Of a DNA stretch of 64,000 bases, positions 53,701 to 61,408 are shown in pieces. The notes beneath the pieces are model-generated. The model was not told where the DNA came from, searched no databases, and saw nothing but the letters and a program-made list of their open reading frames with translations. This stretch comes from an uncultured Collinsella sp. (lineage in GTDB: Bacteria; Actinomycetota; Coriobacteriia; Coriobacteriales; Coriobacteriaceae): assembly GCA_902489665.1 (NCBI GenBank), contig CABUAT010000001.1, positions 100,223-164,222 of the forward strand. The letters run 5' to 3'. A program made the translations under genes and the position numbers. The number at the start of each line of letters is the position of its first letter. Position 1 is the stretch's first letter.

Positions 53701-55110
53701 TACGAGACCGCAGGCGGTTGTGGCTGTGCATCGTACGCCGTGATCGGCCAGTCCATTGCGGGCTGGGGCGTTATGTCGCCAGATGCCACAGTACCCCACG
53801 CGGTGCCGTGGCCGCAGCACACGGGCTTTTTGGCTACCGTCAACGAGCAACTGCAGCATATTACTTGGACGCGAGGCGCATCGGTATTTGCAACGCAGCC
53901 CGTGGGTGCCGCAGGCTGTGGCCCGGCATCGTTTAGCGTAAGCAACAACGGCAGGTGCGTGCTCTATGTAGAGAACACCGATGGCAAGGTGGGGCAAACC
54001 TACGACGAAGAAGGCAACCCGGTAGCAGTGATGGGCAAGCACTTCCGCATCTTCGCCAGCACCTTGGCAGGCGATCTGTTTACGGAGCCGTTCGTGATGT
54101 GCGAGCTGGACCATCCCGTCGATCAGATAACGACATTTTTGACGTCGGGGAGCATGCTCTCCGCGCTCGCCACGCACATTGTGAGCGCGGAGAAGAGCGA
54201 GGCAGAACTACACGGCATCGAAGTGCCCTTGGTGGCGTGTGCCACTCCGACGGGCGCGGTCGCTACCTCGGGCGCGGTGTTGCCCGGAGCAGCAGGCGAA
54301 TCCTTCATGGTCACGGTGCGAAACGACGGCAACACCTTGCTGACCGCCGGCACAATCGATCTGTACCGAGAGGGCTCCAGCCAGCCGTTCTCCAGCGCAT
54401 CCATCGGGTTCGGAGCGAACACACGCATGGCATCGATCTACGATCCAGAGCTTGCCGAGGACGCTTCGGTCAACGACATGGCACACGTGAAGTACGCGCT
54501 CGAAACGCTGGGCACACCTTTTGCAACGCACCCGCTGGTAGCCGACAGTGGCAACGCCGTGCTGGCACCGGGTTGCACGGCACAGTTCCGCATGAGCTTC
54601 GCTATCCCCGAGAGTTGGAGCGACGAAGCGGGCAAACGCGTAACGCTGTATGCGAAGGCGCGTAATCTGGTGGCGCTCGATCCCGTAACGCTCGAGGAAA
54701 TTCGACCGGGCGCAAACTCGGCGCTGGGTGCCGTACTGCACGAGCTTCATGTGCCCGACGCGGCATGCGAACGCTCAGAAGTTCAGGTCGGCGTATGCGA
54801 CAGCGCGGATACGACGGGGCTTCACGATGCACCGATGACGGCGGACGGCAGTGGCGGCTCGAGTGGCGGCGGTACTGACAAGGACGGCGGCTCCGGCGGA
54901 AGCAGCTCCAGCAGTGGCAAGGACCACGGCACTAACAAACGCTCCGGAAAATCGGGCGCGCTTGCGGGCACGGACGATGTCAACGCTCCCCTTACGGCAG
55001 CCGCAGCAGCACTCGCCGCAGCTGGTGCCGGCCTTGTCGCCTACAGCGCCCGCCGCACGGCGCTCGAAACCGACACCGCCAATGAGGTCAATTCGGATAG
55101 GCCTCGCTAG
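50743..55110 (+). CDS. Large putative surface protein with Tat signal and membrane anchor
   Basis: The 1455-residue protein starts MLDRRSLLVAGASSLASIML, a twin-arginine signal with Arg 4 and 5, probably cut near AYADEDD. A prealbumin-like fold may follow (ITGAQVTLISRYAAGKQLT). The long body has no family I recognise. A Ser/Gly-rich linker precedes LAGTD (about 1407), a hydrophobic helix (about 1414-1435) and SARR, a sorting-signal-like end with Ala for Pro and Asp for the final Gly. The site GGGAG lies before the ATG. Role: perhaps host or substrate contact; unknown. Confidence 0.8.
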   Translation: MLDRRSLLVAGASSLASIMLPRVPGSANAFILPFAPAEAYADEDDPFKVLVLSRTMFGVVVVDVANKNTPITGAQVTLISRYAAGKQLTATTDDEGTAIFEVAPLSEGYVDETTLLDAYDFNGGISISMAGYRDVEIPLARIQGGTAIAAPTRPLSDGEPYFRQLTFDEWDIQYADATFMAMPADEAANYQPDTHAFTVQAHLPQGGQATLHINKVMPSAGSSTETVTQIGQIKASASGADNLATFTLEDTFLDAASGLLEEGCKLRFMLDYQGKTYTLSSPMAVVTAPAAKAESGSTTIIPTTMDQEITPFDFPAAFPGIGGNKFTCWMPTFPILFDFSFAGYVLFGGGYKPASYMNDSGNPDPEYWKKSPRESGAKQANRYLDEMEGKWNQYKRMSAGSGTDPRNTKLLRHHCTPLFTMDIATQLYGSLAYDWVGKTWGNNNDPAYGNIKALFQVRTDLNWTEQFTLGPVPFFLNVNPWVLAKLALAVGAHTHGSGAAFFKNISLDYSNTSGSFTIQIGLAVTFGAGVAGVASSAVRGAASLTLFIGYEKADGHQLPRLRVGADVDVDVILQFVMFKWTTKAWSGSWPTLIDSWNMSVNNGDQYGLQRSELALDGDTPYTLDACFGSAGNIEAGGVPQFIASATIVTNAELLARAEVKATAVNAAPVVRDWDQAVTRIELEADAESDDTGQIEHFVHVLMENDENAAPMYEYTYIGQATNTAADPNADSAGVSEDERGGIKPSSDNVLFAGVLSEAHMKLAMIAGVECLFRIASVRYGDNGRSRLVVHTKANGTWSAPTPVDFPLGFGEGDVERDSIYDYDFDVVEYTDGRGNQDAYVLLVSGERPAGDDTLFDMASTAGILSVVRLRISNDGVRVVSHTSWRSISRGRLQEDGYHCLQCPRITVGKTLVNGRLSGAYLHRRGTTAEKALGSEAEVALECFTLWSDVSGDSLTFRQVLRFPQAPSSIELGAPENINGKMVVPVAYETAGGCGCASYAVIGQSIAGWGVMSPDATVPHAVPWPQHTGFLATVNEQLQHITWTRGASVFATQPVGAAGCGPASFSVSNNGRCVLYVENTDGKVGQTYDEEGNPVAVMGKHFRIFASTLAGDLFTEPFVMCELDHPVDQITTFLTSGSMLSALATHIVSAEKSEAELHGIEVPLVACATPTGAVATSGAVLPGAAGESFMVTVRNDGNTLLTAGTIDLYREGSSQPFSSASIGFGANTRMASIYDPELAEDASVNDMAHVKYALETLGTPFATHPLVADSGNAVLAPGCTAQFRMSFAIPESWSDEAGKRVTLYAKARNLVALDPVTLEEIRPGANSALGAVLHELHVPDAACERSEVQVGVCDSADTTGLHDAPMTADGSGGSSGGGTDKDGGSGGSSSSSGKDHGTNKRSGKSGALAGTDDVNAPLTAAAAALAAAGAGLVAYSARRTALETDTANEVNSDRPR

Positions 55111-55162
55111 CTCTCAGTTACCTTTGCGAGAGACGCCGACTCGGCTCATCGAACACCAAAAG

Positions 55163-55192
55163 GGGCTGGTTCTGGATACCCAGAGCCAGCCC
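55163..55192. terminator. Bidirectional hairpin terminator
   Basis: A 13-bp stem (GGGCTGGTTCTGG with CCAGAGCCAGCCC, one G-U pair) with a 4-base loop lies 52 bases after the surface protein and 8 bases before the converging membrane protein. AAAA precedes it on the left. Confidence 0.75.
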
Positions 55193-55200
55193 ATTGCGCA

Positions 55201-55785
55201 TTAGTTATCGTCAGTGGAGTCGAGTTCTGCCTCGAGCTTGGCACGGCGTCTTTTCGCCGTGAAAAACGTTGCGCACAGGCCAGCAAACGTGGCCGCGAAA
55301 ATCGTCGCACCGCAGAACACGCCCGTGGCCAGGTTCGCCAACCAAAAGACGCTTTCGAGCGGTACGATCTGCGCCTCAGCGATACAGCGCATTGCGGCAA
55401 TAACAAGCGCGAACGCGGCGCCGCTAAGACCGCTGAAAAGCAGGAAATATCCAACAGGAAGATGCTCGGTTTGCCCAAAACGATTGGTATCGACATAGCC
55501 CTTCCGCGTTTGCAGTCCTGCGCAAATCAACATCACGAGAACGAGCCACAAATACATGGCTGCCTCGAACGGCGTTGCAAAGCCATGCGGCATTTCACTG
55601 GCGTCGCTGTGAACCCACGCAACCTGTCGAGCTATAAACTGGTAGAAAAATATCATCAACATGCCAAACGAAAGCAGCACGAAACCAATCTTGTAGATCT
55701 TCGCGCTCTCGGCCTCCAGGCGCTCATCCTTTGGGCCGGCATATTCACGCCACTTTTGCACGAGTTTTAAATCTTCAAATTTCAT
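55201..55785 (-). CDS. Membrane protein of unknown function (XRE-linked)
   Basis: The 194-residue protein starts with a charged segment (KDERLEAESAKIYKIGF), then four helices near 31-51, 73-93, 110-130 and 142-165, and a basic tail. The DERLEAESAKI start and its place behind an XRE gene suggest the DUF6773-like group, but the match is loose. It follows the XRE gene by 9 bases and would be regulated by it. Confidence 0.75.
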   Translation of the reverse strand: MKFEDLKLVQKWREYAGPKDERLEAESAKIYKIGFVLLSFGMLMIFFYQFIARQVAWVHSDASEMPHGFATPFEAAMYLWLVLVMLICAGLQTRKGYVDTNRFGQTEHLPVGYFLLFSGLSGAAFALVIAAMRCIAEAQIVPLESVFWLANLATGVFCGATIFAATFAGLCATFFTAKRRRAKLEAELDSTDDN

Positions 55786-55794
55786 AGCGAACTC

Positions 55795-56025
55795 CTAAAG
55801 AGCGTCAGGGTCGACGTCGCTCTCGTCTTCCCAAAACAAGTCGTTCAACGTAACGCGTAGCGCTTTACAGATTGCCACGCACAAATTGAGCGTGGGGTTG
55901 TAGCCGCCCGCCTCGATCAGGCCGATGGTCTGGCGCGTAACGCCCACGACCTCGGCCAAGTCAGCTTGCGAAAGGCCAGCCGCCGCGCGCGCTGCCTTCA
56001 TGCGGAGGTTTTTTTTGCCCGGCAC
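55795..56025 (-). CDS. Small XRE-family transcriptional regulator
   Basis: The 76-residue protein has one HTH (MKAARAAAGLSQADLAEVVGVTRQTIGLIE) and the YNPTLNLCVAICKALRVTLNDLFW tail typical of small autoregulatory XRE proteins. I chose the GTG at 56025, six bases after AAAGGA; the longer frame reaching 56085 runs into the promoter. It heads a two-gene operon with the membrane protein. Operator half-sites surround the promoter at 56066-56115. Confidence 0.88.
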   Translation of the reverse strand: MPGKKNLRMKAARAAAGLSQADLAEVVGVTRQTIGLIEAGGYNPTLNLCVAICKALRVTLNDLFWEDESDVDPDAL

Positions 56026-56065
56026 GGAGTTCCTTTCGTAGTAATGGACAGATATCCGTTGCAAC

Positions 56066-56115
56066 ATGACAGAAATATATTGCATATATCAGATAATGTC
56101 AACTATATCTGTCAT
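56066..56115 (-). promoter_or_regulatory. Near-consensus promoter with operator half-sites for the XRE operon
   Basis: TTGACA (56097-56102), 17 bases, then TATATT (56074-56079) read toward the XRE gene. Inverted ATGACAGA half-sites flank it (56066-56078 and 56103-56115), and a third ACAGATAT lies at 56048. The layout suggests autorepression. Confidence 0.75.
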
Positions 56116-56344
56116 TATGGAAACCATATTCGTCATTGCCATGCGGACATAGCAATTTCGATCCGCTATTCAAACTTACTCGGTCAGAACCGACTCGGTT
56201 TTGTCCGAGTAAACGAATCTCCATCGAACTCCGAACGATTGTTCGATGGATTTCGTGTTGGTTGGAATCGTCCGTGGGCTGGGCTATGCTACCTTGACTA
56301 TCTATATGACTTAAACGCAGCAAGGGAGCACCGAGAGAGCGAGT
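56116..56344. promoter_or_regulatory. Intergenic region with promoter and two inverted repeats before the topoisomerase operon
   Basis: TTGGAA (56262-56267), 17 bases, TATGCT (56285-56290) form a fair promoter reading right. Two inverted repeats stand upstream: TTACTCGG and CCGAGTAA (56176-56212), and TCCATCGAAC with GTTCGATGGA (56220-56250). I see no gene here. Confidence 0.5.
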
Positions 56345-58342
56345 ATGGCAAAAAACACCGCAAACTATGGTAACGACAGTATCCGCCAGCTCAAGGACGA
56401 GGAGCGCGTACGCCTGCGTCCCGCCGTCATCTTTGGCTCGGACGGGCTCGACGGCTGCGCACATGCCGCCTTCGAGATCCTGTCCAACGCCGTTGACGAG
56501 GCGCGCCAGGGCTACGGCAAGCTCATCACCCTTACCGCCTTTCGCGATGGCTCCATTCAGGTAGAGGACAATGGCCGTGGCTGCCCGCTCGACTGGAACC
56601 CTTCCGAGAAGCGCTTTAACTGGGAGCTCGTCTTTTGTGAGCTCTACGCCGGCGGCAAATACAATAACAACCAGGGCGGCGACTACGACTTCTCGCTCGG
56701 CACCAACGGCCTGGGCTCGTGCGCGACCCAGTACGCTTCCGAGTACATGGACGTCACGGTTTGGCGCGACGGCAACAAGTACTCCCTGCACTTTAAGAAG
56801 GGCAAGGTCGTCGGCGCCAAAAAGAAGGCGCTCGAGATTGAGCCCAGCGACGAGAACCGCACCGGTACCACCATCAAGTGGCGTCCCGATCTTGAGGTCT
56901 TTACCTCGATTAGCATTCCCCACGATTGGTATCGCGAGACCATGCGCCGTCAGGCCGTGGTCAACGCCAACGTGACCTTCCGCCTGCGCATCGAGGGCGA
57001 CGATGGCGAGTTTTCCGAAGAGGACTTTTGCTACCCCAAGGGCATCGAGGACTATGTGCTCGAGAAGGTCGGTACCGACTACCTTACCGAGCCCTTCTTT
57101 ATCGAGGCCGACCGTCGCGGTCGCGATCGCGAGGACCTGCCCGATTACAACGTAAAAATCACCGCGTGCATGTGCTTCTCGCGCACCTTCATGATGCAGG
57201 AGTACTACCACAACTCATCGTGGCTCGAGAACGGCGGTTCGCCCGAGAAGGCTGCCCGCAGCGCCCTCACCAGCGCCATCGATGCTTACATTAAGCAACA
57301 GGGCAAGTACAACAAAAACGAGAGCGGCATTAAGTGGCAGGACGTCCAAGACTGCCTGGTGCTGGTGACCAACTGCTTCTCCACCCAGACGTCTTACGAA
57401 AACCAGACCAAGAAGGCCATCAATAACCGCTTTATCCAGCAGGCCATGACGGCATTCTTTAAGGAGCGCCTCTCGACCTACCTGATCGAGAACAAAGATG
57501 CCGCCAACAAGATTATGGAGCAGGTGCTCATCAACAAGCGCTCGCGCGAAAACGCCGAAAAGACGCGCCAGAGCATCAAGACCAACCTACAGCAGAAGAC
57601 CGACATGGCCAACCGCGTGCAGAAATTCATCGACTGCCGCTCCAAGGACAAGAGCCGTCGCGAGATCTACATCGTAGAGGGCGACTCGGCAGCAGGCGCC
57701 ATCCGCACCTCGCGCGATGCCGAGTTCCAGGGCGTTATGCCCGTCCGCGGCAAGATTCTCAACTGTCTGAAGGAGGACTATCCGCGCATCTTTAAGTCCG
57801 ACATCATCATGGACCTCATGCGCGTGCTGGGCTGCGGCGTGGAGATCAAAGACAAGCGCATCAAGAACCTCGGTGCCTTTGACCTGGACAACCTCAACTG
57901 GAACAAGGTCATCATCTGTACGGACGCCGACGTCGACGGCTACCACATCCGCACGCTCGTACTCACCATGCTCTATCGACTGGTGCCCACGCTTATCGAC
58001 GAGGGCTACGTGTACATCGCCGAGTCGCCGCTCTACGAGATCAACTGCAAAGAGAAGACCTACTTTGCCTACACCGAGCTCGAGAAGAACGGCATCCTCA
58101 AAGAGATCGGCGACCAAAAGTGCTCGATCAACCGCTCCAAGGGTCTTGGTGAGAACGATCCGGACATGATGTGGCTCACCACCATGAACCCCGAGACGCG
58201 CCGCCTGATCAAGGTGGAGCCCGAGGACGTCACCAAGATGGAGACCATGTTCAACCTTTTGCTGGGCAACGACGAGGCAGGCCGCAAGCGCCATATCTCT
58301 GAGCACGGCAAGGAATACCTGGACCAGCTGGACCTGCAATAG
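56345..58342 (+). CDS. Divergent GyrB/ParE-like topoisomerase subunit
   Basis: The 665-residue protein has a GHKL ATP site (EILSNAVDEA, EDNGRGCPLD, SLGTNGLGSCATQ) and a Toprim domain (VEGDSAAGA, TDADVDGYHIRT, RSKGLGENDPDMMWLT). It is shorter and more divergent than gyrase B; the EGDSAAGA replaces the usual EGDSAGGSA. It should pair with the next gene as a second type II topoisomerase that cuts and passes duplex DNA, using ATP. It lies in an operon with that gene (45-base gap). Expected chromosomal GyrB/GyrA are not in this window. Confidence 0.85.
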   Translation: MAKNTANYGNDSIRQLKDEERVRLRPAVIFGSDGLDGCAHAAFEILSNAVDEARQGYGKLITLTAFRDGSIQVEDNGRGCPLDWNPSEKRFNWELVFCELYAGGKYNNNQGGDYDFSLGTNGLGSCATQYASEYMDVTVWRDGNKYSLHFKKGKVVGAKKKALEIEPSDENRTGTTIKWRPDLEVFTSISIPHDWYRETMRRQAVVNANVTFRLRIEGDDGEFSEEDFCYPKGIEDYVLEKVGTDYLTEPFFIEADRRGRDREDLPDYNVKITACMCFSRTFMMQEYYHNSSWLENGGSPEKAARSALTSAIDAYIKQQGKYNKNESGIKWQDVQDCLVLVTNCFSTQTSYENQTKKAINNRFIQQAMTAFFKERLSTYLIENKDAANKIMEQVLINKRSRENAEKTRQSIKTNLQQKTDMANRVQKFIDCRSKDKSRREIYIVEGDSAAGAIRTSRDAEFQGVMPVRGKILNCLKEDYPRIFKSDIIMDLMRVLGCGVEIKDKRIKNLGAFDLDNLNWNKVIICTDADVDGYHIRTLVLTMLYRLVPTLIDEGYVYIAESPLYEINCKEKTYFAYTELEKNGILKEIGDQKCSINRSKGLGENDPDMMWLTTMNPETRRLIKVEPEDVTKMETMFNLLLGNDEAGRKRHISEHGKEYLDQLDLQ

Positions 58343-58387
58343 CAGCAAATCGATAACGACGGCCCATAAGAAGTTCAAGAGGATATC

Positions 58388-60628
58388 GTGGCAAAGAAGA
58401 AGACGAAGAACCAGCCAAAGAAAAAGCAGGTCAACGCCGAGAACGTCATCGGCCTGCACTCTGAGGTCACCGATCAGCCGATCACGCAAACGCTCGAGGT
58501 CAACTACATGCCCTACGCTATGAGTGTCAACGTCTCGCGTGCGTTCCCCGAGATCGACGGCTTTAAGCCCTCGCACCGCAAGCTGCTCTACACCATGTAC
58601 AAGATGGGTCTGCTCAAGGGCGAGCGCCAGAAGAGCGCCAACATCGTGGGCCAGACCATGAAGCTCAATCCGCACGGCGACGCCGCAATCTACGAGACGA
58701 TGGTGCGTCTGGCAACCGGCAACGAGGCGCTGCTCGCCCCCTTCGTGGAGTCGAAGGGCAACTTTGGCAAGTACTATTCGGGCGACCTGAGCTACGCCGC
58801 CTCACGTTATACCGAGGCCAAGCTCTCCCCCATCAGCGCCGAGATCTTCAAGGACATCGACAAGGACCCGGTCGACTTCGTCGACAGCTACGACGGCGCC
58901 ATGAAGGAGCCGCGCCTGCTGCCCACCACGTTCCCCAATATCCTCGTCTCGGCCAACAAGGGCATCGGCGTCGCCATGGCGTCCGACATCTGCGGTTTCA
59001 ACCTCAACGAGGTCTGCACCGCCACCATGCACTACCTGCAGGATCCCGACTGCGACCTGCTCGAGTACATGCCCATGCCCGACTTCTCGACCGGCGGCGA
59101 AATTATCTACCGCCGCGAGGAGATGGAAAAGATTATCGAGACCGGCCTTGGCAGCTTCCAGATCCGCTCCCGCTGGCGCTGGATTCCCGAAGAGCGCATC
59201 ATCGAGGTCTACGAGATCCCCTACACCACCAAGACCGATGTCATCATCGAACGCATCGTCAAGCTCTCCAAGGAGGGCAAGGTCAAGGAGATCGCAGACA
59301 TCCGCGACGAAACCGACCTCTCGGGCTTGCGCATCGCTATCGACCTTAAGCGCGGCGTCGACCCCGACAAGCTCATGGCCAAGCTCTATCGCTCGACCAC
59401 GCTGCAGGATTCGTTCTCGTGCAACTTCAACGTGCTGGTCGATGGTTACCCTCGCGTTATGGGCGTGCGCCAGATCCTGCACGAGTGGGTCAAGTGGCGT
59501 ATTGAGTCCACGCGTCGCCGCATTAACTTTGACCTGGGCAAAAAGTCCGAGCGCCTGCACCTGCTGCACGGCCTTGAGGCAATCTTGCTCGACATCGACA
59601 AGGCCATCGCCATCATCCGCGGCACCAAGCTCGAAGCCGAGGTCGTGCCCAACCTTATGAAGGGTTTCGACATCGACGAGACCCAGGCCGAGTTTGTTGC
59701 CGAACTTAAGCTCCGCAACATCAACGAGGAGTACATCCTCAACCGCACCAAGGACATCGCCAAGCTTGAGGGCGAGATTGCCGAGCTTGAGGAAATCCTC
59801 TCCAGCGAGGAGAACATCAAGAAGGTCATCAGCGACGAGCTGGCCGCGGTCAACAAGAAGTATGTGATGCCGCGCCGCACGGGCAGGATCGAGCCCCATG
59901 AGGTTATCGAGGTAAGCTTGGAGCCCGAGGTCGAGGAATATCCGGTTACCATCATGCTTTCGCGCGATGGCTACCTTAAGAAGATGACGGACCGCGTACT
60001 CAAGAAGGCGACCACGCTCAAGTACAAGGACGGCGACAAACCCTTTATCGAGCTCCCGTCCTCCAACACTCACGAGCTGCTGGTCTTTACCAACAAGAGC
60101 CAGGTGTACAAGTGCAAGGTTGCGGCGTTTGAGGACACCAAGTCGGCCCAGCTGGGCTCGTACCTGCCCACCGATCTTGAGATGGAACCCGACGAGAGCG
60201 TCATCTGGGTCATCGACCCCGAGGACTATAAGGCCGACGTGCTGTTTGTCTTTGAAAACGGCCGCGTGGTGCGCGTCGCGCTTTCTGGATACGTCACCAA
60301 GACCAACCGCAAACGCCTCAAGAACGCCATCTACGGCGGCAGCAAGCTGCTGTATGCCCAGGTGCTCAAGGAGGACCGCGACATCGCGCTGGTCTCGAGC
60401 GACTACCGCCTGATGAACTTCAACACGTCGCTGCTCAAGACCAAGACGACTACCAACACGCAGGGTGTCCAGGCCTTTACGGCCAAGAAGGGCCGCTCGG
60501 TCACCACCGTCGGCACAACCGAAGAGATCCTTGGCGCCGGCGTCTCGGCCGAGAAGTTCACCGCGCAGAGCCTCCCCTCCGCCGGTGCCCTTATGAAAGA
60601 AAACGACATGCCAAGTTTGTTTGATTAG
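58388..60628 (+). CDS. Divergent GyrA/ParC-like topoisomerase subunit
   Basis: The 746-residue protein has the breakage-reunion core: KPSHRKLLYTMYKMG, QTMKLNPHGDAAIYETMVRLA, and AASRYTEAKLS with the active-site Tyr, then a coiled-coil region (KLEGEIAELEEIL) and a C-terminal domain without the GyrA box, so ParC-like. In the quinolone pocket the usual Ser is Ala (HGDA) and the usual Asp is Glu. Partner and operon: the ParE-like gene upstream. GTG start after an AAGAGGATATC site. Confidence 0.85.
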   Translation: MAKKKTKNQPKKKQVNAENVIGLHSEVTDQPITQTLEVNYMPYAMSVNVSRAFPEIDGFKPSHRKLLYTMYKMGLLKGERQKSANIVGQTMKLNPHGDAAIYETMVRLATGNEALLAPFVESKGNFGKYYSGDLSYAASRYTEAKLSPISAEIFKDIDKDPVDFVDSYDGAMKEPRLLPTTFPNILVSANKGIGVAMASDICGFNLNEVCTATMHYLQDPDCDLLEYMPMPDFSTGGEIIYRREEMEKIIETGLGSFQIRSRWRWIPEERIIEVYEIPYTTKTDVIIERIVKLSKEGKVKEIADIRDETDLSGLRIAIDLKRGVDPDKLMAKLYRSTTLQDSFSCNFNVLVDGYPRVMGVRQILHEWVKWRIESTRRRINFDLGKKSERLHLLHGLEAILLDIDKAIAIIRGTKLEAEVVPNLMKGFDIDETQAEFVAELKLRNINEEYILNRTKDIAKLEGEIAELEEILSSEENIKKVISDELAAVNKKYVMPRRTGRIEPHEVIEVSLEPEVEEYPVTIMLSRDGYLKKMTDRVLKKATTLKYKDGDKPFIELPSSNTHELLVFTNKSQVYKCKVAAFEDTKSAQLGSYLPTDLEMEPDESVIWVIDPEDYKADVLFVFENGRVVRVALSGYVTKTNRKRLKNAIYGGSKLLYAQVLKEDRDIALVSSDYRLMNFNTSLLKTKTTTNTQGVQAFTAKKGRSVTTVGTTEEILGAGVSAEKFTAQSLPSAGALMKENDMPSLFD

Positions 60629-60661
60629 GACGACGGCAGAACCGCCATAGTTTTACAAAGC

Positions 60662-60704
60662 AGCGGGGCCCGGAGCGCAGCAATATCGCGCCCCGGGCCC
60701 CGCT
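60662..60704. terminator. Strong GC hairpin after the topoisomerase operon
   Basis: AGCGGGGCCCGG and CCGGGCCCCGCT form a 12-bp stem, extended inside by GCGC/GCGC. There is no T-tract, so its role as a terminator is inferred. Confidence 0.6.
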
Positions 60705-60767
60705 CGTTGCGGAGGTCATCCTCGGAAATGTCGACGATACGGGGGCTTCCCGCACCGTCCTAAGCCG

Positions 60768-60824
60768 TTAGCAAAACTCGCAAAAGTTAGCAAAAGTTGC
60801 AAAAATTAGCAAAACTTGCAAAGG
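60768..60824 (+). repeat. 57-bp direct-repeat array upstream of the ATPase pseudogene
   Basis: Three 19-bp units, each a 10-mer TTAGCAAAA(C/G) followed by a 9-mer T(C/T)GCAAA(A/G)N, run head to tail and end within the GGAG site of the ATG at 60832. It matches in layout the array before the ATPase at 1635. Confidence 0.75.
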
Positions 60825-60852
60825 AGCCACCATGGAGTACAGCAAATGGCTC

Positions 60853-61299
60853 CGCCATGCCAGGCATGCTCGAAGATATTATCGAGCGAACCAAAGAAGC
60901 GGCAGATAGCTACCTTTCACAGTCTCACGCGCGCATGAACGGCGTTCAAATTGGTCCAGTGGGCATCGATTGGACATATGTTCAAGAAGCCCAGGGCAAC
61001 TGGCGCACGTGCATGAATGGCATCTTCAGGCAACTCGAGAAGCATGGCATCGGGCTTCTCTCGAAACGACCTATCGAGAGCTTTCCGATAAAGACATTGA
61101 GTTTTTGCTCGCGATGCTGCCCGATTCTGGCCCCAGCAGGGTCTCGGAGATAGCCAAACGCATGGGCGTCGCCAGCAACTACACAAGCCAATACAAACGC
61201 CGCCTCCTGGAGGACGGCGTCATTGGAGAGCGCGGGCGTGGTCTCGTTGGCTTTGACATTCCCGCGTTCAGGGAATTCTTGAACGAGAAGGCGTTTTAG
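60853..61299 (+). pseudogene. Decayed P-loop ATPase with intact winged-helix tail
   Basis: One reading frame gives GMLEDIIERTKEAADSYLSQ, then NWRTCMNGIFRQLEKHGIGLL, a middle part of archaeal-ATPase-type proteins. Another gives TYRELSDKDIEFLLAMLPDS, EIAKRMGVASNYTSQYKRR and GERGRGLVGFDIPAFREFL, their C-terminal helix-turn-helix. The Walker A start and the stretch that should carry Walker B and sensors are missing and the frame changes at about 61070. An ATG at 60832 with a good site now opens only a 25-residue frame. A homologue, with the tail of the same type, is intact at 1635-2753. Confidence 0.75.
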
Positions 61300-61326
61300 C
61301 ACGCCGGAATTGTCCGCGGAAGCATC

Positions 61327-61398
61327 AACGCATGGCAATCAGCATTCCTCTTGGTAAGGATAGCAAGCATTTTCCACCAACACCGATTGCCATGCGTT
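61327..61398. repeat. Long hairpin between the pseudogene and the flavodoxin gene
   Basis: Perfect 14-bp arms AACGCATGGCAATC and GATTGCCATGCGTT are 44 bases apart, with an inner TTGGT/ACCAA pair. It could end transcripts from both sides. Confidence 0.6.
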
Positions 61399-61408
61399 CT
61401 TCTTGTCC

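Noticed and set aside
52270..54177. A 635-codon minus-strand frame inside the surface protein gene
   Set aside because: No ribosome site or domain; the plus frame has signal, linker and anchor in one continuous gene.
58802..60073. A 423-codon minus-strand frame opposite the ParC-like gene
   Set aside because: Repetitive Asp/Val/Leu shadow of the topoisomerase codons.
60768..60824. CRISPR array
   Set aside because: Units are 9-10 bases with no unique spacers and no cas genes nearby; it is a tandem operator-like array.
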